The notes under the pieces are model-generated. The model saw only the letters and a list, made by a program, of their open reading frames with translations, was not told the origin of the DNA and ran no database searches. The position numbers and the translations under genes were made by a program. Shown here piece after piece: positions 45,424 through 54,636 of a stretch of 64,000 nucleotides of DNA. The stretch comes from Oligoflexia bacterium (lineage in GTDB: Bacteria; Bdellovibrionota; Bacteriovoracia; Bacteriovoracales; Bacteriovoracaceae), in the NCBI GenBank assembly GCA_015231955.1, contig JADGAN010000007.1:85608-149607 (forward strand), given 5' to 3'. How positions within the stretch are numbered: the stretch's first letter is position 1; the number at the start of each line of letters is the position of its first letter.

Positions 45424-46206
45424 ATGAAGATTTTATTCAAGCAAACACTTTTTTTACATTTAATTGTTCTTTTATTGTTGCCTTATCTCTTGGCGATGAA
45501 GGAATCACCTTCTTGTCATAATTTATCGCAAGAGACAGACACTTCTTCTTCACAATTAGTAAAAGTAAAACAAGCACTCCGGCATTTGCTTAAAAAAGAT
45601 TCCAGAGAACAAAAAAAGAGGGTGCCCTTGCAAGCAGAGCTCAGCAAGGAGAAAAAAACTCAATCGATAATGCTGCTTGAAGAGATTTTGCAAACAGAGC
45701 AAAACTACTACCAATGCCTAAAGGAAGTGTGGGAAGCAAAGGTCATGGAGGAGATATCTGAAAGAGGGAGAATAAGTCAGGAGAACGCAAGCTTGCTCTC
45801 AGATAGTCTTAAAGCTCTGATGGATTGTCATGAAACGATTCAACAGGCAATCGAGCAGCAAACGGCAAAGGGCCACTGTGCAATTCCCTTGGGATACAAG
45901 AAAGCTTTTGCACCAAGATCAACCTGTTCTGAGGCCTATCATAACTACCTTCGTCTTTATCGTATTCAGAAAGAGATCATTTATGCTGGTGATAGAGATG
46001 AAGAGGAGTTGTTGCTTAAGCAAAAAAAAATTTCAGCGTGTGGGGTCTTTGACCTTAACTCTATTTTAATTAAGCCTATTCAAAGATTAGGGAAGTATCC
46101 TCTTTTTTTCAGAAGTTTAATCAAAGAGCAGTATTGCTCTAAGCAAGCTGCTAGCGCCAAAAAGTCCACAGAGAGATTATTAAAGGAGATGAACAGTACC
46201 CCTTAA
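45424..46206 (+). CDS. Secreted protein with a Dbl-homology (RhoGEF)-like domain
   Basis: 260 residues. The N-terminus (about 1-24, MKILFKQTLFLHLIVLLLLP) is a Sec signal peptide. Residues 81-101, SIMLLEEILQTEQNYYQCLKE in two parts, fit helix 1/CR1 of DH domains (ELL-x-TE-x-x-Y-x-x-L). Residues 170-184 carry the E-A-Y-x-x-Y stretch of CR2. Residues 211-235, LNSILIKPIQRLGKYPLFF, fit CR3, the most conserved DH helix (LL-x-KP-x-QR-x-x-KYPLLL). The span 78-258 equals a DH domain in length. No PH domain follows. DH proteins activate Rho-family GTPases, which bacteria lack, so export to a eukaryotic host is the natural inference. A papain-like gene follows 7 bases later. Confidence 0.8.
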   Translation: MKILFKQTLFLHLIVLLLLPYLLAMKESPSCHNLSQETDTSSSQLVKVKQALRHLLKKDSREQKKRVPLQAELSKEKKTQSIMLLEEILQTEQNYYQCLKEVWEAKVMEEISERGRISQENASLLSDSLKALMDCHETIQQAIEQQTAKGHCAIPLGYKKAFAPRSTCSEAYHNYLRLYRIQKEIIYAGDRDEEELLLKQKKISACGVFDLNSILIKPIQRLGKYPLFFRSLIKEQYCSKQAASAKKSTERLLKEMNSTP

Positions 46207-46213
46207 GAGGAGA

Positions 46214-47311
46214 ATGAGTATGATCGGTTGTAATTTTCAAAGAAGAAAGGCCAGAAGCTTTGTTAGCTATGCAGGTTGGGTCTTGTTAGTTTTTATCATT
46301 GCAACTAATGTCGCACGAGCTGATCATAGCGAAAATGAATTTAGATTGGATCTGAACCACCTGTCGATGGTTCATGTACCAGTGACTGAGCAAAATCTAG
46401 GGATGTGCTATGCCTTTGCCTCTGCTCAGATGTTGGATGCCTACCGCTTTTCCTCTGGAGATCAGGACTACTCAAAACAGATAGATCCTTTTGCCTTGGC
46501 AGTTGCTTTCAAACAAAAAAATTATAATAACGATGCCTACACCTATCCCAAACATCTTCCCCCTAATAACTATCAATATGGAGTGACCTTTGGCTGGGTC
46601 AGAGGGGTTCTAGATGTGGTCAATGCAGAAGGGGGGGCGTGCCTGGGTAACAATGAAAAAATCAAAACACTCGCCGAAGAGTATAAAAACAACTATTCAC
46701 AAATCAAAAAAAATGAATTGGATCAATTTATAACCTATTTTTTAAATCACCATCATGATTTATTTGAGGGAGTTGAGAAGAGCTGCTCCGAGTTTAGTGA
46801 AAAAGAAGAGCATCTACAAAATGCTGGCATTCGCTTTGTGAATTTTTTCAAAGCGGCCATAGATCAATTTTGCACAAGTGACGAAAGGAAAAATTTTTCA
46901 ATAAAATATGACCACATAGGGCCCAAGCATAGAAAGGAGTTTAAAAATTTCATAGACTCTCACTTGCAAATGAGCAAAGCGCAACCTGTGGCCGTTCGAT
47001 ATGACTGCAATGTTGTCTATTTTGGACGAAAATATCCCGGAATTGATCCCTCGCTACAACAAGAATCTTTGGTGGATGAGAAGTATCCTCACCAACATGT
47101 ATCGCTGATTATTGGATATCGGATGCGAGTAAAAACCTCCCTCTTTGGCCATGAAAAGAAAACCAGGCAATATTTAGTTCGTAATTCGTGGGGCATCGAG
47201 TGTGGTAAATATAGCAAAGATTGGAAATGCGACAATGGCAACTTATGGATTGACGAAGAGGTTTTGCTTAAGAGTATCAACTCCCTGACAACTATTTTAC
47301 CCCCTCCATAG
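46214..47311 (+). CDS. Secreted papain-family (C1) cysteine protease
   Basis: 365 residues with a signal anchor ending near VARADHS. Catalytic elements appear in the right order: VTEQNLGMCYAFASAQML with Cys65 (the Q-x-x-x-C-x-A-F-A pattern), YPHQHVSLIIGY with His295, and YLVRNSWGIECGK with Asn324, followed by NLWI. The insertion between Cys and His is large (about 230 residues) and helical. AAGAGGAG precedes the ATG, seven bases after the RhoGEF-like gene, so the two are co-transcribed. It should digest proteins outside the cell or in a host. No separate inhibitory propeptide is obvious. Confidence 0.8.
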   Translation: MSMIGCNFQRRKARSFVSYAGWVLLVFIIATNVARADHSENEFRLDLNHLSMVHVPVTEQNLGMCYAFASAQMLDAYRFSSGDQDYSKQIDPFALAVAFKQKNYNNDAYTYPKHLPPNNYQYGVTFGWVRGVLDVVNAEGGACLGNNEKIKTLAEEYKNNYSQIKKNELDQFITYFLNHHHDLFEGVEKSCSEFSEKEEHLQNAGIRFVNFFKAAIDQFCTSDERKNFSIKYDHIGPKHRKEFKNFIDSHLQMSKAQPVAVRYDCNVVYFGRKYPGIDPSLQQESLVDEKYPHQHVSLIIGYRMRVKTSLFGHEKKTRQYLVRNSWGIECGKYSKDWKCDNGNLWIDEEVLLKSINSLTTILPPP

Positions 47312-47405
47312 TTTTTTTCCAAAAAAATATTTTCCCTGTACGAAGCTTTCTCTTTGCTATACATAGGGACCTTGGTCTGCTTTTTTTTAAATCAAGGAGG
47401 TTTTT

Positions 47406-47906
47406 ATGAAAAGATTTTTATTAGCACCAATGTCTATTCTTTTCCTTATGCTCTTTATGCTCCTTAGTTTTAACTCTCCTGCTATGGCCTTGCACCCAGG
47501 AACTCTGCTCGAAGTCAAAAATTATGGTGGCTTTGTGACCCCTGAATTTGTTGGGCATGAAAATGGAGTAAGAGTCTTAAGAAATGGCATTGTGATTGCC
47601 TTTAATAAAAAAAATGATCTCTCTACGGAAAACTCCATCATCGTGGCATCTCTTGCTCCAACAGTTATGAGAAAACTGCTTGATCTTGTCAGGTATACAG
47701 AAGCTGGAGAGCTCTTGGATGAAAATCCCGATGCACCCATGTGCGCGGACATTCCAACCACAGACTATGCTTTAAGGCAAGCAGATGGCACAATCATCAC
47801 CTTTGCCTCTGATCGTAATTGCAAAAAATATTTTATTGCAGATTATCGTTCCAGAGGCCTACGAGATTTGCTGGCCGGTTTTCAAAGTTTAAACTTATTG
47901 CAATAA
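47406..47906 (+). CDS. Small secreted protein of unknown function
   Basis: 166 residues after a strong AAGGAGG. A signal peptide runs to about PAMALHPG. The mature part is short, with two cysteines (MCADIP and NCKKYF) that could form one disulfide, and alternating strand/helix segments. I do not recognise a family. It is co-directed with the protease gene, 94 bases downstream, and may belong to the same secreted-protein cluster. Confidence 0.6.
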   Translation: MKRFLLAPMSILFLMLFMLLSFNSPAMALHPGTLLEVKNYGGFVTPEFVGHENGVRVLRNGIVIAFNKKNDLSTENSIIVASLAPTVMRKLLDLVRYTEAGELLDENPDAPMCADIPTTDYALRQADGTIITFASDRNCKKYFIADYRSRGLRDLLAGFQSLNLLQ

Positions 47907-48071
47907 CTGTGGTTCATCTACCCTTTTCCCGACTGTCTATTTTTTTAACACTCCTCCATTTCTTTGCCAAAGAAGCACTTTTAACCAATGAATAACTCAT
48001 CAAGAGCAGGCATAAAACTGCGGTACACATATTGCATATTTGTGATCAAATTTATTATAAGGAGATGATTT

Positions 48072-48986
48072 ATGATGAAAAAAAGCATGGCACTCTTTCT
48101 TCACACTGCACTAGTGATACTAACCATTAATCATGCCTATGCACTTGCTGCTCAAGAATCGCAAAATCACCTAGATCGCCTCTATAAGTTCAAAAGCAGC
48201 AAGCTCCATCAACTCGACATGCAAATTGAGACCTATAAAAATATGTGCTGCTCCTCTGAAAATGAGGACTCTACTGATGACCATAGCGATCTCATCTTAA
48301 GCAATGATCCCACACTAAAGCTCTATCTTCGTGAAAGGGATCAGTATCGTAATGGCTTCTACTCTTTAATTAATGCCAATAACTCTTTTGCAAATGGGGT
48401 CGATAGCGAAACTCTCTTTATCACACATCCACAACTATCCTATGATCGAAAGCGTAGCGCCCAAAATGGCATTGAGCAGTTGATTCAAGAATTTTCTGCA
48501 CAAAATAAAAAAATCGTCTTACTTCTAAACTCCCCTTATCTCAAAGACTCAAGCAGTAGCTATCTCTCTAATAAAAATTATGACATCATCCTCTCTTCTC
48601 ACGAAGGAGAGCACCTCTTTGCTATTTCCACCAATGAGATTACTGTTAGTGGAGGCAATTGGGAGGCGTGCCTGCTCCATTCGATCATTGATATTATAAA
48701 AGGTTATCAGAAAAAAACGCCACTAACGCTTACTATCCCTATGCGAGCAATTTATACGATTGATGGTATTACGCTTATGGATCATTACCAAAAAAACTCT
48801 CTTGATCAATTTATCAAGAAGATCCTGATCGCAAAATTACAGATTAATGAAAAAAGGCAACAGATGGGGTATGATCCTATTGCGCTTGATCTCAATCAAT
48901 TTCTACTTATCTTCAAAAAAGGAGAGCAAACTCTTTACCGAGTTGGAAAAGGAGAACAACAAATTATTTTCAAACTAAAGGACTAA
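48072..48986 (+). CDS. Secreted protein of unknown function
   Basis: 304 residues with AAGGAG upstream; a signal peptide ends near AYALAAQ. The mature part has a helical start with a CC pair (MCCSSEN), then a mixed alpha/beta region including IVLLLNSPYL, GGNWEACLLHSIIDII and TLTIPMRAIYTIDGITL. No catalytic motif can be named. Its 3' end overlaps the opposing ATP-grasp gene by 12 bases. Confidence 0.6.
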   Translation: MMKKSMALFLHTALVILTINHAYALAAQESQNHLDRLYKFKSSKLHQLDMQIETYKNMCCSSENEDSTDDHSDLILSNDPTLKLYLRERDQYRNGFYSLINANNSFANGVDSETLFITHPQLSYDRKRSAQNGIEQLIQEFSAQNKKIVLLLNSPYLKDSSSSYLSNKNYDIILSSHEGEHLFAISTNEITVSGGNWEACLLHSIIDIIKGYQKKTPLTLTIPMRAIYTIDGITLMDHYQKNSLDQFIKKILIAKLQINEKRQQMGYDPIALDLNQFLLIFKKGEQTLYRVGKGEQQIIFKLKD

Positions 48987-50129
48987 GTGCGCTGGCATTA
49001 TAGAGGGAACATCTTTGGTCACTGGAAGTAGCATTTGCGCTGTCTTTGTAGCATTGGTTGTTAATCGCTTTGGAACCTTTGCTTTTGTCTCTGCCTTTGC
49101 CTCGATTGCTTTGCGACAGAGATCAACAATGATCGCTTCATAATTCAAATTTCTTCTATCTGCAAGCACCGCAAAGCAGGAGTTATCTGAGATGTTGCAG
49201 TTGGGATTGGCATCAATGAGATAGGGCGTACCATCTTTTGCAACTCTAAAATCCATGCGCCCGTGGCCTTTGAAATCAAAGAGCCTTATTATTTTCAATG
49301 CCGTCTCCTTCATCTTGAAGTGAACTGCATCTTCAATCTTAGATTCACACATATAAATTTTTTTATAATCCTCTGAATTGCTATCCCACTTGGCAGCATA
49401 GGTATAAATACGCGGATGGTTTTTAGGGAGTTCTGAAAAATCGAGTTCTGATATGCCCAGGATGGATACGGGATTAAATCCATAATAGGCCACATGGATT
49501 TCACGCCCATCAATATAACGCTGAATCAGCACCTCTTGTTTATATTTTCTAAATACTGCACGAACTCTAGTGGCCAAAGCTTTTTTACAATGAACCACAG
49601 AGTTATGAGTAATTCCCAGAGAAGAATCTTCCGCATTAAGTTTTACAATAAAGGGATACTCGATATTAATATTTTGTTCTAACCACTCCTCGAAAGCACC
49701 TACTCCTGAAAAGAGATAAGACTCAATGGCCGGAAGACCATTCTTTTGCAGGAGATTATTAAAACAATTCTTATCCATCGCCAACTTCAAAGCGTGTGCG
49801 GGGTTTCCCGTATACGGAATATTCATTTCTTCCAGTAAAGCAGCAACAGCACTCTCATGCTCAAACATAGAAAATATTGGTTCGCAAAGATTAACGATCA
49901 AATCAAATTTATTGTTGAAGTCTAAATAGGCCTTAAGCTGCCTAACACTACTAATCTTGAGATACGACACTATTGATGCGGAGACCTGCTGTAGAATGTT
50001 ACCTATTCGAGAGGCCACCTCTAAAATTCCCCCTCTGATATTTTCTTCGTTAATAATTTCTTGCAACTCTACACTGTTTTCATGGAAATCAGAATTGAAA
50101 ATAATCAGGATATTTTTTTTAAACAACAT
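48975..50129 (-). CDS. ATP-grasp ligase, D-Ala-D-Ala ligase-like
   Basis: 384 residues. ATP-grasp features: DLIVNLCEP and NIPYTGNPAHALKLAMDK (N-terminal part, close to Ddl), YPFIVKLNAEDSSLGI (ATP-binding Lys), QRYIDGREIHVAYYG, and the Mg2+-binding GHGRMDFRV with YLIDANPNCNIS. The Asn-x-Asn of the metal site is intact. Such stand-alone ligases join amino acids or make short peptides; the true substrate is not evident. A Lys/Ala/Thr-rich tail extends past the domain (about 340-384). No mur genes are near, so cell-wall synthesis is not implied. Confidence 0.75.
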   Translation of the reverse strand: MLFKKNILIIFNSDFHENSVELQEIINEENIRGGILEVASRIGNILQQVSASIVSYLKISSVRQLKAYLDFNNKFDLIVNLCEPIFSMFEHESAVAALLEEMNIPYTGNPAHALKLAMDKNCFNNLLQKNGLPAIESYLFSGVGAFEEWLEQNINIEYPFIVKLNAEDSSLGITHNSVVHCKKALATRVRAVFRKYKQEVLIQRYIDGREIHVAYYGFNPVSILGISELDFSELPKNHPRIYTYAAKWDSNSEDYKKIYMCESKIEDAVHFKMKETALKIIRLFDFKGHGRMDFRVAKDGTPYLIDANPNCNISDNSCFAVLADRRNLNYEAIIVDLCRKAIEAKAETKAKVPKRLTTNATKTAQMLLPVTKDVPSIMPAHLVL

Positions 50130-50395
50130 TCTCTCTACTCAATCGCTAAAATTTTGTTAAAGGTACCACAAAATCTCAATAGATACTAGAATATTTTTTT
50201 TACTCAAACCCTTAATAGATTTCTTTAAGCCAGAAATTAACTTGGAACAAGAATATAATTTTAACTCTTTTTTATCTAAAGTTTTATCGCCTTCGATGCC
50301 GAAAAGAAAATAGCAGCTTGGTGTTATGTTTGTCAGTTAGGTCACAATGGTGTAGGCCGCTGATTTCTTCATAGACAAAATTTTCAGGAGGTTTA

Positions 50396-52834
50396 ATGAA
50401 AAAGGATGCAATCATCTTTCCACTCCTTACGACTACATTTTTAGGAGTGGCATTGGTAACTTTACTGCTCGGTTGCGGTGACAAGAATGCTCCACCTGCT
50501 TCAGCAGCAGGTGCGGCGACAGCGCTAGCTCTTCCCTCTAATATAGAGGTTATTAAAAGTTCCAGCTCTAGTGCATCTGCCGATGCTAGGGCATTACTTA
50601 CTCGCCCCTTAAAAGCAGTAAAGGCCTTTAATAGTGCCGGTACCGACTACACCAATACCGCCCAAGATTTTCATATCTATCATCCAGCGCTCGAAAAGCT
50701 AGGGATGCCCGATGAGATCCTCTGCTTTATCAACAAATTGGCCTACGATACTATGTTAAATAAAGGGGCCTACATTGCAATGGTGGATGATGCCAAGTGC
50801 AGCTCCAGCTCTAGTCAACCCTCGCAAGACTCTTCGTCTGGCAGTAGCAGCACCTCCACCGCCACTAGTTTAGTCAAAACCACAGTCATCTCTTCAAGAA
50901 CCAACAGCAACGCTCCTCACATTGTGCAGTTTTGGTTTGATGAGACCGATGGGCCCGGAGGCCAAGGGATGTTAATCAAAGTTCAAGTGAATATCACAGA
51001 GGCCCCAAGCAGCACAAAACCTTATGGGGCCTTTGATCTCATCTTTGGCATGTATGATAATGATGATAGCGCCAAGTGGGGAGGTGGTCGTCTAAGAACA
51101 GTTGCTGGAACTGCTGAACGACCAGTCGCCTTTACCTTTGTCGAAGAGATGGAAGAACCCTCTGAAGGTTACTCTGAAAATATTCGTTCTACCATTGAGA
51201 TGGCCCTCGATAGTAGTGGCGTGGTAACCCAAGGGCGGGCCGCTGTGGAGATGGACTCCTCTCGCGATAGTTCCGATGGTGGCTATGTTATAAGCTATGC
51301 AGGCGACTACGTTTCCATTGATAAAAGCACCTCTCTTGCTGCTGTCGATTTGCAAAGTCCCATTTGTATGGGAATGGGTGAAGATAATTTAACAGAGATC
51401 ATTCAAGGTTATAACCTCTACAATTCGGCGACAGGTGCGCTTACTAAAATTAATTCCGGCTTTTCCTTTACCTATGGGACAGGTACAAGTATGAAGCGGG
51501 GGCACCTTGGTTACTATGGACTTTGGATGGAGGGCGAAAATGGCCAGCAGGGAACGATTGCCAGTGGTTCCACTATTACCAAGATCGATTGGCAAAACTC
51601 TGCCAACAACCAAGATTTAACACTCTTTAAGGCGGCAGGAAAATTGTGGAAAAACACCGTTAATCAATTGTTGTTAACTAACCTTGCGGGCATTGAATTT
51701 AACTACTCCGATTGGACCAATCCAGTTTCCAATGGACAGTATGTGGTAAAGTATCTCCCCACTGGCGCCCAAGGCGCAGGTTTTTATAAAGTTGGAACCA
51801 TGGTTTGGTCTCAAAGTGGTCCGCCGACCAAGACCGATTATACAACTGCAAACTACTCCAAAATTGATACCACCTCAGGCAATGCTCAGTGGCTCAATAT
51901 GTATTCGGAGCAATTAAGAGGCAATGTTCGCTATATCAATGGCAATAATTTCATTACCTATTACGTAAAAGATGTGGTGATGCCAGGAAGTAGCGACTTT
52001 AGCAATGGTACCCTCTCTCTCCATTGCTTACGCGATTGCCTTAAAACCAGTATCAGCAGTAGCGATATGTCCTCCTTTAATGGGATTTATCAAACCAATC
52101 CCTCAGCTGTCGGTGATGCAATTGCTTACTCGATTGCGACCACTGATATGCTCTTAAAGGATGCTACAGGCACTACAGTAGGACTAGCATCAGGTACCTC
52201 TTATAGTGGCAGCTATACATGGGGAATTCGCTCTGGCCCCATGGTCACCACTACTGTGAAAAACTCCTTAACCAACCTCCAAGATTTTTACAATACAGTT
52301 GGCACCGTTTTCTATGAGTGGGAGGCCAATGATCAGAATTGGGGACAACTGGTTACAGCAAGAGATGCCAGCGGCACCTTTGTCTCTTTTGATGCTCCTT
52401 TGAAAATTAGTTATCAGCACTCCACCGCCAATGATCGTAATGCGCTTTCTACTTATAATGGCCAAACATTTTTACTTGAGTATGGCGGCCCAGGAAGCCT
52501 TTGGGGATTCCCCACTAAAGTTACCGATACTGATGGTGATGGCAGCAATGATCGCTGGTTACCACTTGCTAGTATCAAAGATGGTACACTTTTAGGGAGC
52601 AGCAATCAGTATGTTGCTAAAGCAGTTCATGGAGAAAAAGTGATGGAGGCCATTGATAGCTCTAACTGTGCAAACATTACACTAGCGCTTCCTGCAACTT
52701 CAGTCCCCTCTAGCTCTGAAGTTATCCCTGCTCCAGGAAATGCTACAGTAACTCGTCCGACAGAGGCAGATACCAGTGGTAGAGTGTGTGCTCCTAATGC
52801 CGAAACTGGAGTCATCTCCTGCACAGGTATCTAA
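50396..52834 (+). CDS. Large surface lipoprotein of unknown function
   Basis: 812 residues after AGGAGG. The signal ends in the lipobox LLLGC with Cys27 and then GDKNAPP, so an acidic residue sits at +3. A low-complexity Ser/Ala stretch follows, then a long beta-rich body with Thr/Ser/Asn-rich segments. One acidic segment, DTDGDGSNDRW, looks like a calcium-binding DxDxDG loop. The C-terminus has paired cysteines. It is probably exported to the outer surface. I recognise no enzyme family. Confidence 0.6.
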   Translation: MKKDAIIFPLLTTTFLGVALVTLLLGCGDKNAPPASAAGAATALALPSNIEVIKSSSSSASADARALLTRPLKAVKAFNSAGTDYTNTAQDFHIYHPALEKLGMPDEILCFINKLAYDTMLNKGAYIAMVDDAKCSSSSSQPSQDSSSGSSSTSTATSLVKTTVISSRTNSNAPHIVQFWFDETDGPGGQGMLIKVQVNITEAPSSTKPYGAFDLIFGMYDNDDSAKWGGGRLRTVAGTAERPVAFTFVEEMEEPSEGYSENIRSTIEMALDSSGVVTQGRAAVEMDSSRDSSDGGYVISYAGDYVSIDKSTSLAAVDLQSPICMGMGEDNLTEIIQGYNLYNSATGALTKINSGFSFTYGTGTSMKRGHLGYYGLWMEGENGQQGTIASGSTITKIDWQNSANNQDLTLFKAAGKLWKNTVNQLLLTNLAGIEFNYSDWTNPVSNGQYVVKYLPTGAQGAGFYKVGTMVWSQSGPPTKTDYTTANYSKIDTTSGNAQWLNMYSEQLRGNVRYINGNNFITYYVKDVVMPGSSDFSNGTLSLHCLRDCLKTSISSSDMSSFNGIYQTNPSAVGDAIAYSIATTDMLLKDATGTTVGLASGTSYSGSYTWGIRSGPMVTTTVKNSLTNLQDFYNTVGTVFYEWEANDQNWGQLVTARDASGTFVSFDAPLKISYQHSTANDRNALSTYNGQTFLLEYGGPGSLWGFPTKVTDTDGDGSNDRWLPLASIKDGTLLGSSNQYVAKAVHGEKVMEAIDSSNCANITLALPATSVPSSSEVIPAPGNATVTRPTEADTSGRVCAPNAETGVISCTGI

Positions 52835-52852
52835 ATTCTAACTATGACTCTG

Positions 52853-54526
52853 TTATTTCCTGTCTTTTTTGTTGCTAGCATGTTCGATTAGTGGGCGAGC
52901 ACGGCCTTTGCTTAAACGCTTGTAAGCGTCTAAGATCATCTCCGCCTCCTTGAAGGAGACGGTAATAAAGGAATAGGTATCGTAGATTTCGATCTCCCGA
53001 ATGCGTGAGGTTTCAATTTTTACTTGCGATTTGATGTTAGTGATAAGGTCGCGTTTAGTAAGTCCATCTTTTTTTCCAAGGGCCACAAACAGGCGACAAG
53101 TACCTTTATCATCAACTCCTGCCGACTCTTCTCTCTCCACATGAGCTTCTGTTGTTGCAAACTTATCAAAGCGACCTCCGACTCCGCTACCGCCTCCACT
53201 ACCATACTTTAGCAGCTGCTCGCTATAGGCAGACTTTAAAGTGGCAGCAAGCAAAAGATCGGGAGTGCACTCTTTATTCTTTTCTTGCAATTTTTTAGCA
53301 AGATCAGCAAAAACTTTTAGATCTTCATCCGCTAAGTGTTTGCTGATGCCCTCTATAATACGTTTCTTTTGTGCCAGTAAAACATCCTCGCGACGAGGGA
53401 TTGGCCCTTTACTCAAAGGGGCCTTGGCCATGCGTTTGATGAAATTTAAGCGTTGATATTCGGAAGGGGTAACGAAGGTGATGGCCTTTCCTTGTTTGCC
53501 AGCACGTCCAGTACGGCCAATACGGTGAATATAGGCCTCTGGATTTTGAGGTAAGCTGTAGTTGATGACGTGAGTGAGATCACTAACATCGATACCGCGA
53601 GCAGCGACATCGGTTGCCACCAAGATGGTAAGCACGCGATTGCGAAATTTCTTTAAGATAATCTCACGCTGCTGTTGCGAGATATCTCCATGTAAGGCCT
53701 CCGCATCATAACCACGATTTTGTAAAGCGGTTGCCAGATCGTTTGCCTCAATTTTGGTGCGACAAAAAACCAATCCATAAAACTCATCTTCGACGTCGAT
53801 GATGCGACAAAGTACCTCGGTACGATCGTAGGCCTTTACTTCAAAGTAGATTTGTACCGTAAGATCAGAGGTTAAATCTTTAGAGGACTTACCCACCATT
53901 TTGTACTCACCCATATATTTTTTGATCAACTGTAAAATGCGTGGGGGCATGGTTGCAGAGAAGAGTAGCATTTGGCGAGAGGGATCGGTGTGTTGTAAAA
54001 TTTCTTCCACCTGCTCTAAAAATCCCATGTTTAACATCTCATCTGCTTCATCCAAGATGAGTGATCTGACCCCTTCTAATTTTAAGATTCCGCGATTAAT
54101 TAAATCGATCACGCGTCCAGGGGTACCAACGATAATATCAAGTCCTTGCTTAATTTTTTTAATTTGCTTATCAAACGATTGTCCACCGTAGATGGGAAAA
54201 ACCGAGACTTGGTGTGGCCCACGAATGGAGGAGAGCTCCTCCGAGACTTGCACCGCGAGTTCACGCGTAGGAGTAAGGATGAGTGCCTGCACTTTTCGTC
54301 GCTCTTCACGAGTCGACTCATGAATCTGTTCAATCAGCGGAAGAGCAAAGGCCGCAGTCTTGCCCGTTCCAGTTTTTGATTGTGCTACAATATTGGTTCG
54401 GCCATCGAGCAGGAGCGGAATCACCTCACTTTGAATGGGGGTGGGGATTTCAAATCCTTTTGCTTTAATTGCTTCTAACGATTTTGAGGAGAGGCCTAAG
54501 CTTTCAAACGATAAGATCTTTTCCAT
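52853..54526 (-). CDS. deaD: DEAD-box RNA helicase with DbpA-type RNA-binding domain
   Basis: 557 residues. Motifs: FEIPTPIQSEVIPLL (Q), AQSKTGTGKTAAFALP (I), LILDEADEML (II), LFSATMP (III), YIHRIGRTGRAGKQG (VI). The C-terminal 80 residues (CRLFVALGKKDGLTKRDLI) form a DbpA-like RNA-binding domain. The helicase unwinds short RNA duplexes in ribosome assembly or cold response. Single gene. The name deaD is by similarity; csdA or dbpA would also fit. Confidence 0.9.
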   Translation of the reverse strand: MEKILSFESLGLSSKSLEAIKAKGFEIPTPIQSEVIPLLLDGRTNIVAQSKTGTGKTAAFALPLIEQIHESTREERRKVQALILTPTRELAVQVSEELSSIRGPHQVSVFPIYGGQSFDKQIKKIKQGLDIIVGTPGRVIDLINRGILKLEGVRSLILDEADEMLNMGFLEQVEEILQHTDPSRQMLLFSATMPPRILQLIKKYMGEYKMVGKSSKDLTSDLTVQIYFEVKAYDRTEVLCRIIDVEDEFYGLVFCRTKIEANDLATALQNRGYDAEALHGDISQQQREIILKKFRNRVLTILVATDVAARGIDVSDLTHVINYSLPQNPEAYIHRIGRTGRAGKQGKAITFVTPSEYQRLNFIKRMAKAPLSKGPIPRREDVLLAQKKRIIEGISKHLADEDLKVFADLAKKLQEKNKECTPDLLLAATLKSAYSEQLLKYGSGGGSGVGGRFDKFATTEAHVEREESAGVDDKGTCRLFVALGKKDGLTKRDLITNIKSQVKIETSRIREIEIYDTYSFITVSFKEAEMILDAYKRLSKGRARPLIEHASNKKDRK

Positions 54527-54636
54527 GATTTCTAGTAATCCTTTCAGTATCCAGATAAATAAATAGAAGTTCTATGCTCTACACTATAATTGACACATAA
54601 GCTAGAAAAAATGTCAGAAACTATCATCAGAGGAAA

